Assembly: GCA_036897485.1 (NCBI GenBank)
Contig: JAYMTF010001005.1
Coordinates: forward strand, 1 to 27,328
DNA: 27,328 nucleotides
Source: Pelargonium nanum
Lineage: Eukaryota; Streptophyta; Magnoliopsida; Geraniales; Geraniaceae
Direction: 5' to 3'
Below the pieces are notes generated by a model. That model saw only the letters and a program-made list of their open reading frames with translations, was not told the origin of the DNA and did no database searches. Positions 21,423 through 27,328 of the stretch are shown here, piece by piece. Both the position numbers and the translations under genes were made by a program. How positions within the stretch are numbered: the first letter of the stretch is position 1; every line of letters begins with the position of its first letter.

Positions 21423-23841
21423 ATGGCGAAACGTGCTGCAGAGAAGGAGATAACGAAGGAGTCTGTGGGGGAAGAAGAAGCTCACCCATATGCGTTTCAT
21501 GTTTCTGGACCTCGCAATGTGTGTTCTCCGAATTGGAGAGACCTTATCAGCTCCAGCTGGTCAGTACCCATTTCGTTTTTGCTCTCTTTCTATGAGTTTT
21601 GATCTGTTCAGGGTCCTCTTTGTGTGAATTCGTTGAGTTTGTGATTGACCCATTTGCTACTAAGTTCACAGTAGTTCAAAAATGGAACCTTTTCATGTGG
21701 GTTTTAATGGATCATTGAGGATCTAGCAAAATTTAGAATTGGGATTTGGGTGATAAATTTGTGGATTTGTGCTGGAAATCAATGACATAGTAACTTAGAT
21801 CTGTGTCAGGGTATGTGTTTCTTGTTTTGAAGATATGAGTAACTGGTTCATTAATTATAGTACTTTTTTTACCATATAATGTGTCTTGGGATGTAGAGAA
21901 AGATTTAGATCTCCACTTGTTATTAGGAGTTTCTTTGTCTATGGGTTTTGTTAACTCTTCCATTATTTGCTCCTAAAATGCTAATTTTGGTTCATTTTGT
22001 TAACTTTCCATTCTGCTTATGGTTTGTTGTATTCATTAGATTGTATGCATTGATTGTGTTTGGAAAATATTTATGGTGGGTAATTTTTTAGTGAATTTAA
22101 AATCAGAGTTCCAAAGTGGAAATAAAATCTAAATTCTAGTTTTCCAAATAAAAGGTTTTAGGTTTTGGTAAACAGCAGGCTCAGTGTAAAAAGTTTAAAC
22201 ATATTGATGGATGGACCTTTGATGCATAATTTCGACTCAATGGCTTGTATGAAATGGATTTGAATTTAACCAACATGCATTTCAAATATTGGAACAATTA
22301 ATCATAGCTTGCACCTTAGCATTCCTTCTCTCATTTCATCCTTTTTTTTTTGTTTCAAACTCTGAGATATGCACATGAAAGCACAAGCAAAACATGAATC
22401 CTAGTGGATGCAAAGATACTGCTATTACTCAAACCAGTGACTGCATCATCCAGCGAGAGATAAATGTTGTTTAACTCTGATAATCCTGAATAGGTGATCT
22501 TAGGAACCTGAAACATGCAGGAGGATGGAGAGGGAATTTTTTATTCTCCAACTGATTTTTATAGTTCCCTATTCAGCTAATCTGTTTCAACCATTGAAGA
22601 AATCATTTTTGTTTGTCATATATTTTCTCTTTAACCTATTGCTGTGTTGCCAAGTGTAAGAGAGACAATAGAAACCTTTCTTTCTCTGATGCTTAACAAA
22701 GGAACCATTTCAGTTGCATTACGAATTGCATTTGGTTTCTCTTGTAATTTGTGCTGTTTTGATTAATAACAGTTCTAGTTTCTGTCCCTGTGGATAACTT
22801 GCATTATTCAGGAAGGATGGTAACTACAAAAGAACAGTGATTGCCTGCTTCATACAAGCAGTGTACTTGCTTGAACTTGACCGACAAGAGAACAGAACTG
22901 AGGAAAATGCCCTAGCTCCAAAATGGTGGATCCCATACAAGTACAAGTTAGCAAAGACCCTGATTGATGAAAGAGATGGATCCATATTTGGTGCAATACT
23001 AGAATGGGATCGATCAGCAGCTTTGTATGACTTAGTACTAGTCAGGCCCAGTGGCGCACCAAGAGCTGTTTTGGCACTTAGAGGAACATTACTGAAAAGT
23101 CCAACAATCCGAAGGGATATTGAGGATGACCTCCGTTTCCTTACTTGGGAAAGCTTAAAAGGTTCAGTGAGATTCAACATTGCTCTCGAGACACTAAAAA
23201 TTGTTGCAGAAAGATATGGAAGCTGCAATGTATGTATTGCTGGTCATTCCTTAGGGGCTGGATTTGCCCTCCAAGTGGGAAAAACATTAGCAAAAGAAGG
23301 ATTATTCATTGAGACCCATTTGTTCAATCCACCTTCCGTTTCACTCGCAATGAGCTTGCGGAATATTGGGGAAAAGGCTGGTTTCGCGTGGAAGAAGCTT
23401 AAATCAATGCTTCCATCAAGTAGTGGAACTGAGGCCGGCAATGATGACGAGTCAGAGAAGTCTACTAGTTTCGGATTGAAGAGCTGGATACCTCGATTTT
23501 ATGGAGACAATAGTACGGGTTTGGGGCTGAGAAAGTGGGTTCCTCATTTGTATGTGAATAATAGTGACTATATCTGTTGCTCATACACAGAACCTGGTGG
23601 AAAAGAAGAAAACAATTCTGTGAAGGAGAATGTAAATCCCTCAAATGGGCAAGTTGCAGCCAAGCTTTTTGTGCTGTCAAAGGGAAAACAGAAGTTTCTT
23701 GAGGCTCATGGGTTAGAGCAATGGTGGTCTGATGATTTGCAACTTCAGATGGCTCTCAATAACAACAGCAAGCTCATGAGCAGACAGCTCAAGTCCTTGC
23801 ATAGTCTCCCAGCACCGCAGCGAACACCGAGCAAGATTTGA
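21423..23841 (+). CDS. Class 3 lipase-like alpha/beta hydrolase (At4g10955 type)
   Basis: Two coding exons (21423-21559 and 22812-23841; 1167 bases, 388 residues) joined across a 1252-base GT...AG intron that splits the Trp codon of SSSWKDGNYKRTV. The start is ATG 21423 (MAKRAAEKE). The nucleophile elbow GHSLGAGF has its Ser at about residue 192, preceded by VCIA as in alpha/beta hydrolases. The oxyanion-region strand AVLALRGT lies about 55 residues earlier. Downstream, HLFNPPSVS occupies the place where class 3 lipases usually have a GxPRVG strand; the catalytic Asp and His could not be placed with confidence. Databases label relatives 'GDSL esterase/lipase At4g10955', but the motif here is GHSLG, not GDSL. 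No signal peptide is seen, so it is probably cytosolic. A repeated hydrophilic element (LKSWIPRFYGDNSTGL / LRKWVPHLYVNNS) lies at about 270-305. Substrate unknown. Confidence 0.92.
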
Positions 23842-24278
23842 TAGCAGAATTTGCTAAATATCTCATTTTCAGACCAGATTATTGCTTGAAAAATCCATGG
23901 TAGTGAGAATTCAAGTCATTGACCCTCTAGAGTTGGTTTGTAAGTAAACACCAAAGTGAGGCTATAATGTTGTTATGTAAAAATCTCTATTCAATGTAAC
24001 TGTAAACTGTTTACGTACTATAACACCAAAATCACATTCTTTAAACTCTCTGCGCAACTCAAAACGTTGGGAGTGTCGTGCACTGTGCCACTCGTTTTTA
24101 TTAAGAAATAGATCAAAAGTAGTTAGCTATATCATACTGCACTAGAATCATACTGCACTAGAATTATACATGTACAAAGATAACAATTATAAATATAGCT
24201 ATGCACCACAAATTTATAATGAATCAACAGTATATAGATATATGTTGGCTATCTGCACAAAACTACTCATGTATACAT

Positions 24279-24318
<40 letters not shown>

Positions 24319-24385
24319 TCCCTTGAATTTTTACACACACATATATGTTATACTGTTTTAGCAAGGGGAACAAAATTTATATATA
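23842..24385. other. Convergent 3' region with short repeats
   Basis: Between the stop codons of the lipase-like gene (+) and the VQ gene (-). It should hold both 3' UTRs. A 16-base unit (ATCATACTGCACTAGA) is repeated twice in tandem at 24131-24162, and a compound microsatellite lies at 24279-24318. No gene is seen. Confidence 0.6.
24279..24318. repeat. Compound (AC)11(AT)9 microsatellite
   Basis: An uninterrupted AC run at 24279-24300 passes directly into an AT run at 24301-24318. It lies about 70 bases beyond the VQ gene stop codon and may be within that gene's 3' UTR. Confidence 0.95.
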
Positions 24386-24946
24386 TTAGCCTGAAAAGCC
24401 ATAATCGTATATGCTGACCTCCTGTCCAATCTGTGCATAACCATTGCAGAAACTTGGAGATGGCTCCACAGCATCAAACAACCATGACTGATCAACACTT
24501 TGGTTTGCAAACAGATCATTAATCATCGACGAGACATCAAAAAACGCATCATCCATATGGCTTGTGTCGTTATTTGTTTGCACCAAATGGTCTTCAGCGA
24601 AAGATGGATAGTTATTGCTCCATTCTGATGAATCAATAGATGCATCCATAGATATAGTTTCTTCTTGGACAGGTTCTTGAACATGAACATCATCTTCAAG
24701 ATCTATGATTGGGGCATCCTCGATTCGTTCTTCGGGTAGTTTTGCATGATCTTGATGAGGATATGGGATTGCTGAAGTGGTTGTTGTGGTGTTGCCATGG
24801 CCAGTTAGCTCCTGCACAAGCCTCTTGAAGTTTGATTTGTCTATGATGTAGACCTTGGGCTTCAAGACTTTTATCAAAGTGTTGAGATGCTTATTCTTTT
24901 CATTGTTGGGTATTTTAAGGGAAGCTTGACTCACATTCTTCACCAT
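24386..24946 (-). CDS. VQ motif-containing protein
   Basis: A 186-residue protein with the plant VQ motif FKRLVQELTG at residues 40-49 (consensus FxxxVQxLTG), preceded by PKVYIIDKSN. Through this motif VQ proteins bind WRKY transcription factors, and some bind MAP kinases, to tune defence and stress transcription in the nucleus. The N-terminus is basic (KNKHLNTLIKVLKPK). The rest is acidic and low in hydrophobic residues, with a Thr run (TTTTTS) and many Asp/Glu/Ser, as is usual. The visible open frame has no intron. The start at ATG 24946 is the first in frame; nine further sense codons precede it before a TAG at 24976-24974, and an AG acceptor-like end falls at that TAG, so an upstream exon is possible though unusual for the family. 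Which VQ subgroup it belongs to was not resolved. It converges with the lipase-like gene. Confidence 0.92.
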   Translation of the reverse strand: MVKNVSQASLKIPNNEKNKHLNTLIKVLKPKVYIIDKSNFKRLVQELTGHGNTTTTTSAIPYPHQDHAKLPEERIEDAPIIDLEDDVHVQEPVQEETISMDASIDSSEWSNNYPSFAEDHLVQTNNDTSHMDDAFFDVSSMINDLFANQSVDQSWLFDAVEPSPSFCNGYAQIGQEVSIYDYGFSG

Positions 24947-26817
24947 TTTCTGAGGTTTCAGCTTTGGAATTACCTACATGAGCGGAGGATACTAAGACTA
25001 TAAATATATCAACTATAGGAGTGCAACAGAGTAGATATGCGTGAACCACCAAGCGTATGGGTTCAACTGGCATAAGTTGTTCTAGCTTAACATGAGGTCT
25101 CGAGTTTGAGTTTCAGAAAATGCAATGCATTAAAACTTGGTAGGAAAGAGTTTTGCCGTCTTTATGATCTTTCCAAACTTATATGAAAATTAGTATGATT
25201 ATGGTATTTTTATGGCTTAAAAGTGTTGACCTCGTGTTAATGGCGAGTTTCCTCTGACATGTTCAAGACAAATATAAAAACATTAGATATGCATGAGGAT
25301 TTGGGACTTGATTGAATAGAGACCATTTAAAGATGCTGAAAATGATGTTGGTTGTGCATTAAGTTTTTAAGATAGAAGTCTATGTATAGCCACCTAACTC
25401 ATATCATAATATTCTCTCTTTTTAGTTTTACTTGAGTTTTATGACTAATTGGTTCAATCAGTAAGCAGGTCTTACTTAGTAGCATGTGTTGACGGTGAAC
25501 CAGACATAAATATTGTGATATTAACATATACAAATATAAGCAACGAGAGATTTCAAACATGTCGCTGACGCCATTGTAATAATGTAATAATAGCTTTTAT
25601 TACACCATTTGATAAGTATTAACTTGGGAGTTGTGACAATGTGCACGCTATCTACCGCTTTCAAAACATGACACGGCAGAGAAAATGTTAAGATTTGTTA
25701 CCCTATGAAAGGGATGTTTCTAATGAATAAAAATAGCATATAAATGACAAAAATTTGTGTGAATTTTATATCTATTTGGGTTGAACGGCATTGAAGGCAC
25801 GTAGCTAACTATTCATGGCTTTGTCTTCTTCTACATGTTGTGTTTCTAGTTACATCCATGTTGAGAGTGACACAGCAAATGGTAATAGCTTTTATTAGTT
25901 ATGTAAATTCAATTAAAAACACTTCAAATGTCTCACAATTTTGTTGTAATAGATTCAGTTCAGAATTCAACTTTCTATGTAAGTTGAAAGGAAGAGCGAG
26001 TACATAAATGACTCTTTTTGCGTCACGAATATAACATATTTACAAAAGCAGAAGTGTATATAAACGACTCTTCTCAATCATCGTGTCTTAAAATATCTTT
26101 TGTTTCCGTTTTTCTTAATCAGAAGTTTAGTGTGAATAGGGTTTTAAGAAAATGTCATAAAACAAGTGCAAATCAACGTGCTACGCCCGCATCCAACATG
26201 ACACCAAAACCTGAAGTTTTGGCGTTGGGCTGTCTCTCATGTCAATGACACCAACTCAATAGGGACACACTATTTTAACTGCTACAGACAACCTTGTCAA
26301 TTTTATGACAACTTTCAATGAATATAAATATATGTATCTAAACATAAAATAATATGGTTTTACATGGCTTGTGAATCAATCTATTGTAGCCAATCATGAA
26401 TCTGAAGTTGAAGATACATGAAACAAACTTGGAAATTCACCAAATCACAAGTTTGACATTTCACATCCAATTTCGTTTATGAATTCACATCTTTACAATT
26501 GATATGCAAGTAAAAACAAAAGTTTGGATATTCATGGCTCATAATTCATAAATTGCAAGTCCTGGAATGAGAATACACTGAATGCAATGAAGACAATATC
26601 AGGAATGCAGCAACTCTACACATTTATAGTAACTACTCCAATTCAAAATTTCCAAATGACCATCCATAAGAATAAATCAAATGATACGCAAGAATCTCTA
26701 TTCTACACAGCTTATTAAAAAATATAAAGATCATATACCTCAAAGTTGGCGGTTGAATTAGCATAGCTCCTTGTACCATCCCATCAATAAACGCTTTACC
26801 TGAGCTATACGGGATCA
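24947..26817. other. Intergenic region between VQ gene and COG5
   Basis: No coding region is supported. The left part should hold the VQ promoter and the right part (about 26600-26817) the COG5 3' UTR. A 15-base word, TAATAGCTTTTATTA, occurs at 25588-25602 and 25883-25897. A possible SINE-like fragment lies near 25050-25150 (see findings). The rest is AT-rich without recognisable content. Confidence 0.55.
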
Positions 26818-27328
26818 CTACGACTTCTGGGAAGGAGAATTTTCCATCAAAGATGATCCCAGTTGAAACATAAGAGGATATACAGGACTGAACTCCTTGT
26901 CTCCTCTTGCCCTCACCTTTGTGGCATAATCATCTAGTGTTGCTTTTATACCTTTCCAAATCTGATCCTCCCCTTGTGAGTCTAGCCATAATGAGTATTG
27001 CAGGGGTGTAAGTTTGTTCCTTTGCAGAGGCGAGAGCAACTCTTCAGGACCTCGAGAGTAAAGATGATGAAGAATGACACTTGGTGGCAAATCTTGAAGA
27101 AGAGGAGATTCACCCAGTTGAGATATTTCCAAGAAAATAAGAGGCCGAAACGCTCGAAGGGCTCGGTATGGTGCACCAAGTTGTTCAACTGGGAACAAGC
27201 TTTGGCCCACAGCTAACTCGAGCTCAGCCATGTCCCTGGCCATCCTCAGCTTGCCTGATTCTGAAAGAGGTCTTACAAGTGAAGCGTGTCGAATAAAGAA
27301 GATTAGAACACGTGAAGCCATGCTTCTA
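26818..27328 (-). CDS. COG5: Conserved oligomeric Golgi complex subunit 5, C-terminal part
   Basis: The last roughly 170 residues of COG5, a subunit of the eight-part COG tethering complex that guides retrograde vesicles within the Golgi. The visible sequence RSMASRVLIFFIRHASLVRPLSES... continues through LRMARDMAELELAVGQSLFP, YRALRAFRPLIFL, LPPSVILHHLYSRGPEEL, RNKLTPLQYSLWLDSQGEDQIWKGIK and DKEFSPVYPLMFQLGSSL, wording I recognise from plant COG5. The stop is TAG at 26820-26818. The frame is still open at the right edge, so the gene is cut by the window and the Met at 27321 is internal, not the start. The full plant protein is about 800 residues. No intron is visible in this portion. Confidence 0.92.
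   Translation of the reverse strand, partial: RSMASRVLIFFIRHASLVRPLSESGKLRMARDMAELELAVGQSLFPVEQLGAPYRALRAFRPLIFLEISQLGESPLLQDLPPSVILHHLYSRGPEELLSPLQRNKLTPLQYSLWLDSQGEDQIWKGIKATLDDYATKVRARGDKEFSPVYPLMFQLGSSLMENSPSQKS

Noticed and set aside
22824..23228. 134-codon minus-strand frame over the lipase-like exon 2
   Set aside because: It is the antisense of the conserved lipase domain, and no motif is seen in it.
25588..25897. Two copies of TAATAGCTTTTATTA about 295 bases apart
   Set aside because: The word is short and AT-rich, flanks do not match, and no element boundary could be drawn.
26633..26818. 61-codon minus-strand frame directly after the COG5 stop
   Set aside because: It starts one base into the COG5 stop region and has no similarity I recognise; it is most likely 3' UTR sequence.
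1..27328. tRNA, rRNA, CRISPR array or organelle/bacterial insertion
   Set aside because: No cloverleaf, rRNA core, regularly spaced repeat array or bacterial-type gene cluster was recognised on either strand by eye; a tRNA scan was not possible here.

Overview
The window is nuclear DNA from a flowering plant, most likely a eudicot. It has AT-rich intergenic DNA, genes interrupted by many short GT...AG introns, long dinucleotide microsatellites, a Tourist-type MITE and plant-specific families (MOT1 molybdate transporter, VQ protein, a plastid-targeted protein). The sequence does not fix the family or species. No organellar, bacterial or viral block was recognised.

Layout from left to right. 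1-1675 is AT-rich intergenic DNA with a decayed 337-bp tandem duplication. 1676-3007 (-) is an intronless MOT1-type molybdate transporter. 3008-4209 is intergenic with an ACACGA-rich repeat and a GC-rich hairpin. 4210-5152 (-) and 5483-6316 (+) are two head-to-head relatives of one plant gene family (DUF6598-like, tentative). The minus copy is clearly broken. The plus copy is open but appears to have lost its conserved C-terminus to a one-base slip in a T run. 7429-14252 (-) is ARP4, the nuclear actin-related protein; I could trace all 20 coding exons to an uninterrupted 445-residue protein. Its introns hold a MITE and two microsatellites. 14253-16593 is intergenic with a possible RNase H-like remnant. 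16594-18295 (+) is a four-exon cytochrome b561-domain protein with all four haem histidines. 18649-20868 (-) is a three-exon, probably plastid-targeted protein with one C-terminal membrane segment and unknown function. 21423-23841 (+) is a two-exon class 3 lipase-like protein (At4g10955 type). 24386-24946 (-) is a VQ-motif transcriptional co-regulator. 26818 to the right edge (-) is the C-terminal part of COG5, a Golgi tethering subunit.

The genes do not form a pathway. They are independent plant loci: molybdate transport, chromatin, redox membrane protein, plastid protein, lipase, defence or stress regulator, and Golgi trafficking. No undescribed multi-gene system was found. The most distinctive observation is the inverted DUF6598-like pair with independent lesions in each copy. 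The multi-exon models were built by hand from splice consensus, phase and family similarity; reading frame closes across every junction.
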